DNA of 36,559 nucleotides from Corynebacterium kroppenstedtii. GTDB lineage: Bacteria > Actinomycetota > Actinomycetes > Mycobacteriales > Mycobacteriaceae. Made by a program: the position numbers and the translations under genes. Below, piece after piece: positions 1 to 7,531 of the stretch. The stretch is from positions 1-36,559 of the forward strand of contig NZ_QFRA01000021.1 of the NCBI RefSeq assembly GCF_003243515.1, written 5' to 3'. The first letter of the stretch is position 1. The number at the start of each line of letters is the position of its first letter. The notes below the pieces were generated by a model. It had not been told where the DNA came from, searched no databases, and saw only the letters and a list, made by a program, of their open reading frames with translations.

Positions 1-321
1 ATCACTAAAGATGCAACATCAGGCACGATTTCCAGAAACTCAGCTATAGGAATACGGACGCCAGAGACAAAGAAATCCGACGATGGATGGGTCGGTGGAC
101 ATAAAGCAGCGACACCAATCCTAAAAGGAGCCGGAATAGTTACTCTAGTAATTACAGCTGTCCTGATCATTTCATCCTTCTTTGGAGATAGGATGACTGT
201 CCTAACTATCACCTCTGCGATCCTCGGTTACTCCGTAGCCATCGGTGGAATATGCTGGGCCGCAGTAGTAGCTAACAATGCAGCTAAAACCATCAATCAG
301 AAGAAGGCTAACCATGCGTAA
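1..321 (+). CDS. SdpI-family immunity-like membrane protein (C-terminal part)
   Basis: The frame is open from the first base to TAA at 319-321, giving the last 106 residues; the start lies outside the window. It carries the SdpI signature IGIRTPETKKSDDGWVGGHK (about residues 16-35 of the fragment), which matches the family pattern GiRTpxTxxSdxaWxxxHk. Two hydrophobic segments follow (about 43-63 and 66-92), ending in a short basic tail. In Bacillus subtilis SdpI is the membrane protein that protects the cell from the SDP toxin and helps control its own expression. The 3' end overlaps the ATG of the toxin remnant by 8 bases (314-321), so the two genes were translationally coupled. No stop or frameshift is seen in the visible part, in contrast to its neighbours. 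The family call is from memory of the motif; I am fairly confident. Confidence 0.75.
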   Translation: MTKDATSGTISRNSAIGIRTPETKKSDDGWVGGHKAATPILKGAGIVTLVITAVLIISSFFGDRMTVLTITSAILGYSVAIGGICWAAVVANNAAKTINQKKANHA

Positions 322-1008
322 ATTTCCTAAATCCACAATCGCCATCGCATTGGCGATCGGAACTACATTCACTGGCATTTCATACGCGCAAGCAACGGAC
401 GCCAGCAACCCAGAATCCCGAAGCGGTGAGTCAGCTTTGGCGAATTCACTCACTTCCACCAAGCAAAACGCCTCAGACAAGGATATGGTCCTCTTGCTCC
501 TAACTGGAACAGGACTCTAGCTGATTCACATCCGGAGATCGTAAAAGATCTAGGGTTCAAAAAAGAGCGTCAGAAGCCGTCCCCGGAAAAGGCTGACAAA
601 TTCGCCAATTATTTCATTGAAACTAATCCTGATTTCAGGGAAAAGTTGCAAAACCTGTACTCTCCGGAAATTCTCTTAAGGTTGAAACGGGCCTAAAAGA
701 GGTCATCCAAATGTCTCGCAAGACGTTTGAAAACATCAAAAAGGAGTCCAACGGGCAAAAAACACCACGACCTACGGAAGTGGCAATGTTGGATTGTGGC
801 ACGATGCAATTACAGCAACGGAAGTACTAGCAACAGCGCAGTCTATGCCAATGTAGCTGTGGCCACTATGGCTGTTGTCGCAGGTGCAGCTGTAGCTGTG
901 GTTACTCTCGTTCTTGACTACAGCTTTGAGAACAAACAAGTGTCCCCGATCGAACGTGAACATACCATCGCGTCATTGACCCATGATCTTCGCAACATTG
1001 AGAGCTAG
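314..1008 (+). pseudogene. SdpC-type (sporulation-delaying-protein family) toxin, broken by frameshifts
   Basis: ATG 314 has a good ribosome site (AAGAAGG) and encodes a signal peptide (MRKFPKSTIAIALAIG... ending near SYAQA). Coding sense then changes frame about three times: 314 to about 511, about 512-660 (ADSHPEIVKDLGFKKE, FANYFIETNPDFREKLQNLY), about 660-765 (VETGLKEVIQMSRKTFENIK), and about 765-1008. The last part holds CWIVARC (cysteine codons 787 and 805) followed by a long Ala/Val-rich hydrophobic stretch (NVAVATMAVVAGAAVAVV) and an acidic tail. B. subtilis SdpC has the same plan: signal peptide, a GQG-like site (here GTG), a helical pro-region, then a mature peptide with a C-x5-C disulfide and hydrophobic helices. 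The last frame change lies near an A6 run (759-764). As written, no full toxin can be made. Base composition is more AT-rich than downstream, suggesting acquisition. Confidence 0.7.
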
Positions 1009-1440
1009 GTCTACCCAAAGGATAGGGCCCTGACTACACTAGTAGTGTCAGGGCTCTTATCGCTCACTTTTTTCGCGCTTTCCATATTCTTTACACTGCC
1101 AAGCAATGTTATATCACTCCGTGATGGGTCAGGACTACGTACTACCGTAGTTGATCTCGCACCGCAAAACTGGGCATTTTTCACTAAATCGCCACGCGAA
1201 TTGGAATATATACCATACTCACTAGAAAATAATCGAATGGAATTATCTACCCCCCAAACAAAAGCAGAAAATCTATTTGGCTTTTCAAGGGATCAAAGGG
1301 CACAGGGCACTGAGATAGGCTCTCTGATATAGAGTTCGAAGATCTGGAGAGAATGCCGTTCCATGAGCGATTGTATACATGTGAACATGTCTAGCTTTGT
1401 CTGTCGCTGTTCTAGGAGCTTCCCCGCTCTCGTCAAGATT
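1009..1440 (+). pseudogene. SdpA-family maturation protein remnant
   Basis: Immediately after the toxin stop the same frame codes for a hydrophobic N-terminal segment (GLLSLTFFALSIFFTLPSN), then NWAFFTKSPRELEYIPYS and NLFGFSRDQRAQGTEIGSLI. These are the SdpA-family hallmarks W-xFFTksPRe and fGxSRxxRaqgxEi. The usual start is unclear; GTG 1045 is one option. The frame is interrupted by TAG at 1330-1332, yet reading past it continues the family pattern (KIWREC, MSDCI). The C-terminal end seems to move to another frame (SVAVLGASPL, about 1385-1425). In Bacillus, SdpA and SdpB are both needed to turn SdpC into the active peptide. No sdpB (HTTM-domain membrane protein) follows: the next gene is an unrelated acyltransferase-like gene. 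It is therefore a non-functional relic. Confidence 0.62.
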
Positions 1441-1482
1441 AAGATTCATTAAACTTAGGTTGAGTTGAGAGATGTGGTGGGT

Positions 1483-1494
1483 TAGGCTCCCCGC
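1483..1494 (+). promoter_or_regulatory. Candidate leaderless promoter with DtxR-like half site
   Basis: TAGGCT at 1483-1488 lies exactly six bases before the ATG at 1495. That is the geometry expected when the transcript starts at the A of the start codon. No Shine-Dalgarno sequence precedes the gene. The -10 is embedded in GGTTAGGCT, which equals one half of the DtxR consensus, but the other half is poorly kept. Iron control is therefore only a possibility. Confidence 0.35.
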
Positions 1495-2778
1495 ATGAAA
1501 AAATCTATTCACCCCATTGAGCGGTTGAGGGGAAGCGTTCAATCGCCACGGCTGCCGGGGGTCGATGTTGCCCGGGCGCTGGCGATTTTCGGGATGATCG
1601 CAGCCCATGTTGCGTCAGGGCCGTCGTCGGTAAGGATTGTGGATCCATCGACGTATCCAGCTCTTGTTCACGGTCGACCTGCCGTGTTATTCGCTTTGTT
1701 AGCCGGTGTGTCTATCAGCTTGATGACGGGACGCGGTGAGCGGCCAGCGTCGGTGGACGATGTGCGAGGAATAAGGCTGAAACTCATCGGGCGAGCCCTA
1801 GCTATCTTCCTGATCGGCCTGCTCTTAGAGCAGCTTGGTACTGGAATTGCAGTCATTTTGACCTTTTACGGGGTTCTGTACTTCGTTGCCCTACCTTTTG
1901 TGTGGGCAAAGACTCGGTCACTCGTCATCGGAGCCGCCTGTTTAGGGCTTATCGGGCCGTCCTTGTTAGCAGTTATCCAGCACCTCTTGCCAAAGGGAAA
2001 CACCAGCCCGACCATCGGACTGGTGCTGGGCGGGGCGTATCCGCTCCCCGTGTTCTGGGGCATTCTGCTGTTGGGGATGGCGCTGGGCCGGCTTCATCTG
2101 CACAGCACCCGCCTGTTGGCCGGTCTTGTCGCTGTCGGGGTCTTCGCCAGCGCAGTTGGTTATGGTGTGGGATCACTATGGGGCAGTGGCGAGGAGCCGA
2201 AAAACGGATGGATCAATCAAGACGATGAGAATAGTAGTTATCAGCCTGATTGGGCGGCACTGATCTCCAAGTTAAAGAAGGAGAAGGCCAAACAGGCTGA
2301 AGGTAAGCAGCCGGGAAATCCCATGACGGAATCATCGGGGGCTGCATCGTTAGACGAAGGAATTGAAAGCGGATGGGGGCAGTACCGGGACGCACTTGGT
2401 AGTCCGAAAGAACTGAGGGATTCTATTAAGGAGTCTGTTGTAGATTCAGCACCTCACAGCGGGGGCACTGCAGAATTCGTCGGATCCGGCGGGTTCGCCC
2501 TCATCGTCGTGGCATTGTGCCAGCTTGTCGTGTCACGTGCGCGGTGGTGGTTTATACCTCTCGCCGTCACGGGGGCTATGCCGTTGACTATTTACACCGC
2601 GCACGTCATCGTCGTGTTTGTTCTGGGTGGACCAGCGGGAACAGTGGTCTCTAATCCGCTCTACTGGTCACTCGTGATTGGTTCGGTGATCTTCGCAAAT
2701 GGCTGGATGGCGTTCGTTGGGCGCGGCCCCTTGGAGCGATTCCCCCGTTGGCTCGGAAACAGGACCGCGGGGCAGTAG
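1495..2778 (+). CDS. Multi-pass membrane protein, acyltransferase-like (DUF1624/DUF418 type)
   Basis: The product has 427 residues. About residues 20-38 (LPGVDVARALAIFGMIAAHV) match the opening of the heparan-alpha-glucosaminide N-acetyltransferase-like/DUF1624 family, in which an Asp-x-x-Arg pair in the first helix is typical. About nine to ten hydrophobic segments follow, with a hydrophilic insertion at about residues 230-320 (charged, Gly/Ser-rich). The end (TIYTAHVIVVF ... GRGPLERFPRWLG) resembles DUF418 C-termini. Such proteins are thought to move acyl groups onto cell-envelope carbohydrates across the membrane; the actual substrate cannot be read from sequence. The start at ATG 1495 lacks a ribosome site but fits leaderless transcription. 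The gene stands alone, downstream of the Sdp remnants and convergent with the next gene. Confidence 0.72.
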   Translation: MKKSIHPIERLRGSVQSPRLPGVDVARALAIFGMIAAHVASGPSSVRIVDPSTYPALVHGRPAVLFALLAGVSISLMTGRGERPASVDDVRGIRLKLIGRALAIFLIGLLLEQLGTGIAVILTFYGVLYFVALPFVWAKTRSLVIGAACLGLIGPSLLAVIQHLLPKGNTSPTIGLVLGGAYPLPVFWGILLLGMALGRLHLHSTRLLAGLVAVGVFASAVGYGVGSLWGSGEEPKNGWINQDDENSSYQPDWAALISKLKKEKAKQAEGKQPGNPMTESSGAASLDEGIESGWGQYRDALGSPKELRDSIKESVVDSAPHSGGTAEFVGSGGFALIVVALCQLVVSRARWWFIPLAVTGAMPLTIYTAHVIVVFVLGGPAGTVVSNPLYWSLVIGSVIFANGWMAFVGRGPLERFPRWLGNRTAGQ

Positions 2779-2812
2779 TGCCGCTCAGTAGAGCCACTGC
2801 CCAGTAACGCGG

Positions 2813-3538
2813 CTAATTCTTCCGAGCAGAATTACCAATGGGTGCGATCAGGTACACCACGGGCAGTCCAACGACAAGGTTCATCACGGACTCGATAATG
2901 CCGTTGTAGAACGGCGTTGTTAATAAGAGCGGAAGAACGACTGCCGCGACCAGAACAACTCCAACGATCCAACTGTAAAACAGCGACGGCAGAGTCGTTC
3001 CGATGTTGAGCACCCACCACAATAATGCGGCGAAAATGGCCACGAGGGCGGCGAAGATCGCGTAATACGTCCGGTCGATGGGCGGATACGTCCAGTTCAC
3101 GTACGTGGCGATGCGCTCCATGACGAGTTCAAGAATCCACGCCACCACATAAGCGGTAATGGAGGCAACGATGGCAACAGCCACCACCGAGCCGATAAAT
3201 TTCGGGATATCGAACTGGTTGCTGATCGAGGGTCCACTCTTCTGCGGACGCGACTGCTGAGGCGCCGGCGACTGTGCGGGCGCCTGCTGATAGCTCTGAT
3301 ACTGCTGGTCAGAGTAATAGCCGGCGTCGTTATACCCACGATTGCTGGGCGCGCTATATCCGCCAGAGTTATATTCCCGGTTGTAGCCACCCGTCGAATA
3401 CCCGTCATCGCGGTAATCCGAGTTCCCGCCTGAATACTGGCTCCCTGAACCCGAATAACGGTCAGAATAGCTACTGGGGAAAATCTCAGTTTCGTCGTTC
3501 GCGTTGTTGTAACGGGGGTCGCTGTCGCGGTTCGGCAT
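2813..3538 (-). CDS. Membrane protein with Tyr/Gly/Ser-rich disordered N-terminus
   Basis: I do not recognise a named family. With ATG 3538 the product has 241 residues; an in-frame TTG two codons upstream is an alternative and sits closer to the AAGGA ribosome site. Residues about 1-105 are low-complexity, with repeated short units of the GGY/SGGY/GYN kind plus Gln and Pro. Residues about 112-240 contain four hydrophobic segments (IGSVVAVAIVASITAYVVAW, YAIFAALVAIFAALLWWVL, IVGVVLVAAVVLPLLL, VMNLVVGLPVVYLIAPIG). This layout, a sticky cytoplasmic tail followed by a four-helix membrane domain, is common among actinobacterial envelope proteins of unknown role. It is convergent with the acyltransferase-like gene and precedes no obvious operon partner. 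Confidence 0.72.
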   Translation of the reverse strand: MPNRDSDPRYNNANDETEIFPSSYSDRYSGSGSQYSGGNSDYRDDGYSTGGYNREYNSGGYSAPSNRGYNDAGYYSDQQYQSYQQAPAQSPAPQQSRPQKSGPSISNQFDIPKFIGSVVAVAIVASITAYVVAWILELVMERIATYVNWTYPPIDRTYYAIFAALVAIFAALLWWVLNIGTTLPSLFYSWIVGVVLVAAVVLPLLLTTPFYNGIIESVMNLVVGLPVVYLIAPIGNSARKN

Positions 3539-3605
3539 TAGCAATCAGTCCTTGGCGCTCTATAGAAATCGTGCGTAGGTATTCTACCGGCTCCAGCGCA
3601 GACTC

Positions 3606-4172
3606 CTAGCTCGCGTCGTGTGACGCCTCCTTTTCCACGATGGATTTGATCGTTTTCACTGTCGCGGGAATACCTTCCAGCGCGGCGTCACGTCGCTCAT
3701 TGAGCTCCGCCTCCGCATCGTCGCCGTACTTGTTGATGAAGAACCGGAAGCCTTCTTGAGTAACCTCCCAGGTCTCGGTCAAGGTTGAGCCGCCATCGTC
3801 GGCAGGTTCAATTTCATAACCCCATTCGACGACGCCACCGTTGACGGCCCATGAGAAAACCTTGGGCCGTTCGGCAGCAGTCACGACGGACTCTGTTTCC
3901 CAGGTGCGCTTCGGCGTCTCATTATGGCCGACGAACCACGCGCCGACCTCGGGTTCCGTGGGTTTTGTGCCGTCGGCACGCTCTTTCCACCACGTAGCTT
4001 TGCACACAGGGGACCATTCACCCGTACGCGAGATATCCGACACGACGTCGTAGACCTCGTCGGGGATGGCGTCGATGGTGACAGACACCCGTCGGCGAAA
4101 ACCGTCGGGATTAAACATGCTCGTATCGACATCGGAGGATGTGTTGTCGTCAGAATTATGTGGAGAAGTCAT
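3606..4172 (-). CDS. SRPBCC (START/polyketide-cyclase-like) family protein
   Basis: The product has 188 residues from ATG 4172. An in-frame upstream extension to 4286 is open but reads as non-coding Pro/Cys-rich sequence, so the shorter start was chosen; no strong ribosome site is visible for either. After a disordered Asp/Ser-rich head, the body fits the helix-grip SRPBCC fold: VSVTIDAIPDEVYDVVSDI at the start, GEWSP, a central GAWFVGHNE, then WEYEI-like beta strands (VVEWGYEIEPADDGG, LTETWEV) and a C-terminal helix. Such proteins bind hydrophobic ligands in a cavity; no ligand can be inferred. It is monocistronic and divergent from the gene at 4410. Confidence 0.8.
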   Translation of the reverse strand: MTSPHNSDDNTSSDVDTSMFNPDGFRRRVSVTIDAIPDEVYDVVSDISRTGEWSPVCKATWWKERADGTKPTEPEVGAWFVGHNETPKRTWETESVVTAAERPKVFSWAVNGGVVEWGYEIEPADDGGSTLTETWEVTQEGFRFFINKYGDDAEAELNERRDAALEGIPATVKTIKSIVEKEASHDAS

Positions 4173-4409
4173 ACCGGCCAGGGTAGGTGCTTTCGCGCGT
4201 GGCAGTAGGGGGGAGGGGAGCCGACCTCCGTATGGGGGTGAGGCCGGACACGTTCCGGGTTGATAACACGAGCATCGGGGGGTCAAACGGAATAGCCTGA
4301 AAGGAAGTGGTTACGCGGTTGGCTGAGACCGTGTGACTAATACACCGCGCACGGTGACAGGTGCCTGAACCCCGCGCGTGCATCACAAACACTGGAGGAT
4401 GACACGACC

Positions 4410-4730
4410 ATGACAGAGAAACCGAGCTTCACTGACGTCAATGGACGGGAAGTGTACGCCAAGATCGAGGAGGGCGAGAACGGCCCGCAGCTGATTATCG
4501 GGACCTCTCAGCCAGATGGAACGGTGAAGCGTTCCCTCGTGCTGAACAAGTACGATGCCAAGCAAATGGCCGCAGTATGCGAGGTGTACCTGCGGCAACA
4601 GTTCTCCGTTTCGTTCGCCACCGTGGACAGCATGCTCACCGCGGAAGACCGGATGAACATTTACCAAAACGAGATCGACGCGATCGAGGACCCCGAGACC
4701 AACCCCGACGACGACCTGCACAAAAGCTAG
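4410..4730 (+). CDS. Conserved small hypothetical protein
   Basis: Family not recognised. The product is 106 residues, acidic and soluble, with no signal peptide or membrane segment. GGAGG sits 11 bases before ATG 4410, a good ribosome site. The N-terminal half (FTDVNGREVYAKIEEGENGPQLII and PDGTVKRSLVLNKYDAKQM) looks like beta strands followed by a helix. The C-terminal half is helical and ends in an Asp-rich tail (PETNPDDDLHKS). It stands alone between the divergent SRPBCC gene and the cobF remnant. The good ribosome site and codon pattern support a real gene. Confidence 0.7.
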   Translation: MTEKPSFTDVNGREVYAKIEEGENGPQLIIGTSQPDGTVKRSLVLNKYDAKQMAAVCEVYLRQQFSVSFATVDSMLTAEDRMNIYQNEIDAIEDPETNPDDDLHKS

Positions 4731-4778
4731 TCCTTTCCTGGTCAGCCGAGCCGAGAGCTAGAGCCGTGGACCAAACAT

Positions 4779-4807
4779 GGAGTAAACAGGGTATATGCGT
4801 TTACTCC
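4779..4807. promoter_or_regulatory. Perfect 9-bp inverted repeat spanning the cobF start
   Basis: GGAGTAAAC (4779-4787) and GTTTACTCC (4799-4807) are exact inverted copies separated by 11 bases, which contain AGGG and ATG 4795. In RNA this would place the ribosome site and start codon in the loop of a hairpin; in DNA it could be a repressor operator. No known family is assigned. Confidence 0.45.
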
Positions 4808-5560
4808 GTGTCATTGGTATGGGAGCAGGGAGCCTGGGGCATATTAGCCACGATGCTGCCGCGGCATTGGCGTCCTCGGATGCCGTTGTCGCCTTGAATA
4901 AAGGGGACGCGAAGGCGGATCTCCTTGAGCTGCGCCGCCGTATACTGGCTGCTCACGCGCCAGATCTTCCGTTACTCACTGTCGACGATCCGCCGCGTGA
5001 CCGCCACCCCGCAGGAACCCCCGAGTATCACCGGGAGGTTCAGCGCTGGCACGGCGGCATTTTTAGTGTGGGGCGATCCGTCGTTGTATGACTCCACCTT
5101 GCGCATCATCGAGCGGATGCAGAACCGGGGGTTGGAGTGCCGCACCGAGGTGTACCCCGGCATTACCGCTGTTCAGGCGCTTACTGCGGCTCACCGTATC
5201 CTCATTAACCGGATTGGTGAGCCGATTACTGTCACCACAGGCCGGCAATTACAGAAAGACCTGGACACCCCCGATGGAGCGTCGAGAATCAAGGCGGTTG
5301 CGAACACCGTAGTCATGCTCGACGGCAAAACCGCGTGGACCCACCCCGGCATCAACCGCGACCATACCTACATGTGGTGGGGGGCCTACGTCAGTACGGA
5401 TAAGCAGGTACTGCGCAAAGGGTGGGTTGGTGACATCGCCGACGACGTTGCGCAGACTAAAGCGGATTTACGTGCGCAACACGGGTGGATTATGGATACG
5501 TACCTGTTGCGGTACTTCGATCCAGACGGCGACGACCAGCCAGAAACGCTCATGACGTAG
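4795..5560 (+). pseudogene. cobF: Precorrin-6A synthase (deacetylating) CobF, frameshifted
   Basis: CobF methylates C1 and deacetylates precorrin-5 in aerobic cobalamin synthesis, using S-adenosylmethionine. The first frame (4795 to about 5053) reads LRVIGMGAGSLGHISHDA and ends near EVQRWH. The second frame (about 5045-5560) begins AGTAAFLVWGDPSLYDSTLR and continues YPGITAVQALTAAHRI, NTVVMLDGKTAW and GWIMDTYLLRYF, all typical of CobF. In intact CobF about 18-20 residues lie between the WH and the GTAAF motifs; here they are missing and the frame changes. The junction sits at GCTGGCAC (5045-5052), which reads sensibly as the end of the left part and the start of the right part, as expected for a deletion between short direct repeats. 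No other cobalamin gene is nearby. The enzyme is almost certainly not made whole. Confidence 0.85.
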
Positions 5561-5598
5561 AGGTTGGATCCACGCACGTAAAGGCTGTGTTTGTCGCC

Positions 5599-5886
5599 TT
5601 AGGACGACAGCTCTTCAACTTTGCGACGCACGTCGCCCGCCGGCGGATTCGTCGCGGTGGTGTCGTCTGAATACTTCACAGTGGGAACAACGCGGTTGCC
5701 GTCGTTGACGCTTTCCACCCACTGGCCAGCCTCTTCCGACTGGTCAATGTCGATAAGAGAATACGGTGTTTCGGTGCGATCCAAATTCTCGATGAGCTTC
5801 TTGCAGAAGGGGCACCACGTTGCGTAGTAGATTATGGCTACGGTCTCGTTTCCGGATGGAATATTTTTCTGGATAACTTTACTCAT
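5599..5886 (-). CDS. mrx1: Mycoredoxin / glutaredoxin-like thiol oxidoreductase
   Basis: The product has 95 residues. The thioredoxin-fold redox motif C-P-F-C is at residues 25-28 (YYATWCPFCKKLIENLD), and the cis-proline segment VVPTV lies near residue 67. Actinobacterial mycoredoxin-1 reduces mycothiol-mixed disulfides on proteins and small molecules in the cytoplasm. Its length and the ATWCPFC context fit that family better than classical glutaredoxins. The start at ATG 5886 has a TATAGT box on the same strand eight bases upstream (5895-5900), so it probably has its own promoter. It lies 41 bases downstream of the DHFR gene and is convergent with the cobF relic. Confidence 0.85.
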   Translation of the reverse strand: MSKVIQKNIPSGNETVAIIYYATWCPFCKKLIENLDRTETPYSLIDIDQSEEAGQWVESVNDGNRVVPTVKYSDDTTATNPPAGDVRRKVEELSS

Positions 5887-5927
5887 AATGCCCCACTATA
5901 GCGTCACGGTGGATTGATTGGCATGGT

Positions 5928-6593
5928 TTACTTGCTGAAATAGCAGAACCGGTAGCGAAGCGGCTGCGTGTCGCGATCATCGCTGCCGTCACCGATGATC
6001 GTTCCGTTGCGGGACGTTTTCCACTCACTGCTCGACGACGGCACCCACTCCGACGACAACCGGGCAGTAACGGGACTGTCTAAATAGTGCCCGACAGCTG
6101 CGTCGATTTCCGTGAGAACGGCCAGCCGGACCTCGGGACGCGTGAGGGCCTCGCGGTAGACTTCGCCCCCGCCAATGACCCATGCGTCCACATTTTCCGG
6201 TGCGACGCGCCGGGTGAACACTGGGTGGGGAATATCCTTAAACGCTGCTTCTAACGAATGGTGAAGGATAACGCCATCGGGTGTGTCCTCGTTACTCCAG
6301 CGTCGGGAAAGAACGATATTGGTACGCCCAGGCAGCGGCGTGAAACGCGAGGGAATACTTGACCATGTTGCGCTGCCCATGATCACGGGCACGCCCCAGG
6401 TCAATTGCTTGAAGTGTGTCATGTCCTCGGAGACGTGCCACGGCATTCGTGTGCCGTCGCCAATGACCCCGTCCCGATCGGAGGCCCAAATAACCCCGAT
6501 GAGCGGCTGTTCGGGTTCCACTGTTCGTCGCGGGGACGGGGAAGCGTCGCCACGAGTGGGCGAGTGAACGCCTGTGGAGGATGAAGTAGACAT
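5928..6593 (-). CDS. folA: Dihydrofolate reductase
   Basis: The enzyme reduces dihydrofolate to tetrahydrofolate with NADPH, regenerating the cofactor oxidised by thymidylate synthase. Visible DHFR hallmarks are LIGVIWASDRDGVIGDG, MPWHVSEDMTHFK (with the W and the acidic residue of the folate site), VIMGSATWSSIP, LPGRTNIVLSR and WVIGGGEVYREAL. ATG 6593 (221 residues) is preferred because AGGCGG lies eight bases before it; GTG 6602 is an alternative three codons upstream. About 30 residues of Ser/Thr/Pro-rich sequence precede the catalytic domain, which is longer than in the typical 160-residue enzyme. It lies 29 bases behind thyA, so the two are almost certainly co-transcribed. Confidence 0.95.
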   Translation of the reverse strand: MSTSSSTGVHSPTRGDASPSPRRTVEPEQPLIGVIWASDRDGVIGDGTRMPWHVSEDMTHFKQLTWGVPVIMGSATWSSIPSRFTPLPGRTNIVLSRRWSNEDTPDGVILHHSLEAAFKDIPHPVFTRRVAPENVDAWVIGGGEVYREALTRPEVRLAVLTEIDAAVGHYLDSPVTARLSSEWVPSSSSEWKTSRNGTIIGDGSDDRDTQPLRYRFCYFSK

Positions 6594-6622
6594 TGAGCTC
6601 ACCGCCTGTGGAGTGGAATTAG

Positions 6623-7450
6623 CTACACCGCGACCGGTGCTTTGATGGCTGGGTGCGGGTTATAGTTCAGGATATCGACATCATCCCAGGTGTACGAGAA
6701 TAAATCTACAGCCTTGGTTAACGAGAGCGTCGGATAGGGGCGCGGATCCCGAGATAATTGAAGGTCAATCTGGTCGCGGTGGTTGTCATAAATGTGGCAA
6801 TCGCCACCGGTCCAAATGAACTCTCCGACATCAAGGCCTGCCTGTTGGGCCACCATATGAGTCAAGAGCGCATACGATGCGATGTTGAATGGAACGCCCA
6901 AGAACATGTCGGCGCTGCGTTGATACAGCTGACAGGAGAGTTTTCCATCGGCGACATAAAACTGGAAAAGAAGGTGACAGGGGGGCAGCGCCATGGATGG
7001 AACATCCGCAACATTCCAGGCGGATACGATAATCCGGCGCGAGGTCGGGTTGTTCTTGATCATGTCCAAGGCTTGCGAAATCTGGTCAATGGTGTCGCCG
7101 TCGGGCGTCGGCCATGACCGCCACTGCACCCCATAAATCGGCCCGAGGTTTCCGTCCTCATCGGCCCACTCGTCCCAGATGTGGACATTCTTTTCGAGTA
7201 ATGAGTGGATGTTGGATTCACCCCGGAGGAACCAAAACAGCTCCTCCGAAAGCCCACGCATGAACACCTTCTTGGTGGTGAGGAGAGGGAAGTACTCGGA
7301 GAGATCGAACCGCATCTGTTTCCCGAAGAGGCTCGTTGTTCCCGTGCCGGTGCGGTCATCCCGGTGGTTGCCGTCTTTCAGAATCTCATGGAGAAGATCC
7401 TCATATGGCGTCGGAATAGCAATACTCTCGCTCGCGGACATGCCAGTCAT
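6623..7450 (-). CDS. thyA: Thymidylate synthase
   Basis: This enzyme methylates dUMP to dTMP with methylene-tetrahydrofolate, releasing dihydrofolate for DHFR. The product has 275 residues, close to the usual length. Hallmarks: DDRTGTGTTSLFGKQMRFDL near the N-terminus, ELFWFLRGESNI, catalytic cysteine 158 in LPPCHLLFQFYV, the phosphate-binding QRSADMFLGVPFNIASYALL and HIYDNHRDQI. The C-terminus ends NYNPHPAIKAPVAV as expected. ATG 7450 is used; an in-frame ATG three codons later (7441) is also possible, and neither has a strong ribosome site. First gene of the thyA-folA pair. Confidence 0.97.
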   Translation of the reverse strand: MTGMSASESIAIPTPYEDLLHEILKDGNHRDDRTGTGTTSLFGKQMRFDLSEYFPLLTTKKVFMRGLSEELFWFLRGESNIHSLLEKNVHIWDEWADEDGNLGPIYGVQWRSWPTPDGDTIDQISQALDMIKNNPTSRRIIVSAWNVADVPSMALPPCHLLFQFYVADGKLSCQLYQRSADMFLGVPFNIASYALLTHMVAQQAGLDVGEFIWTGGDCHIYDNHRDQIDLQLSRDPRPYPTLSLTKAVDLFSYTWDDVDILNYNPHPAIKAPVAV

Positions 7451-7531
7451 GGTAGCGCTTTTTTAATTTCAGTGGCCGTGCGCCCACAAACCCCTGGTCA
7501 CCGAGGCTGCGACTAATTACCGACGGGGGGC

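Noticed and set aside
3370..3500. Tandem DNA repeat in the Tyr/Gly-rich head of the membrane protein.
   Set aside because: The repetition is at the amino-acid level (GGY-like units) with variable codons, so it is not a DNA tandem repeat.
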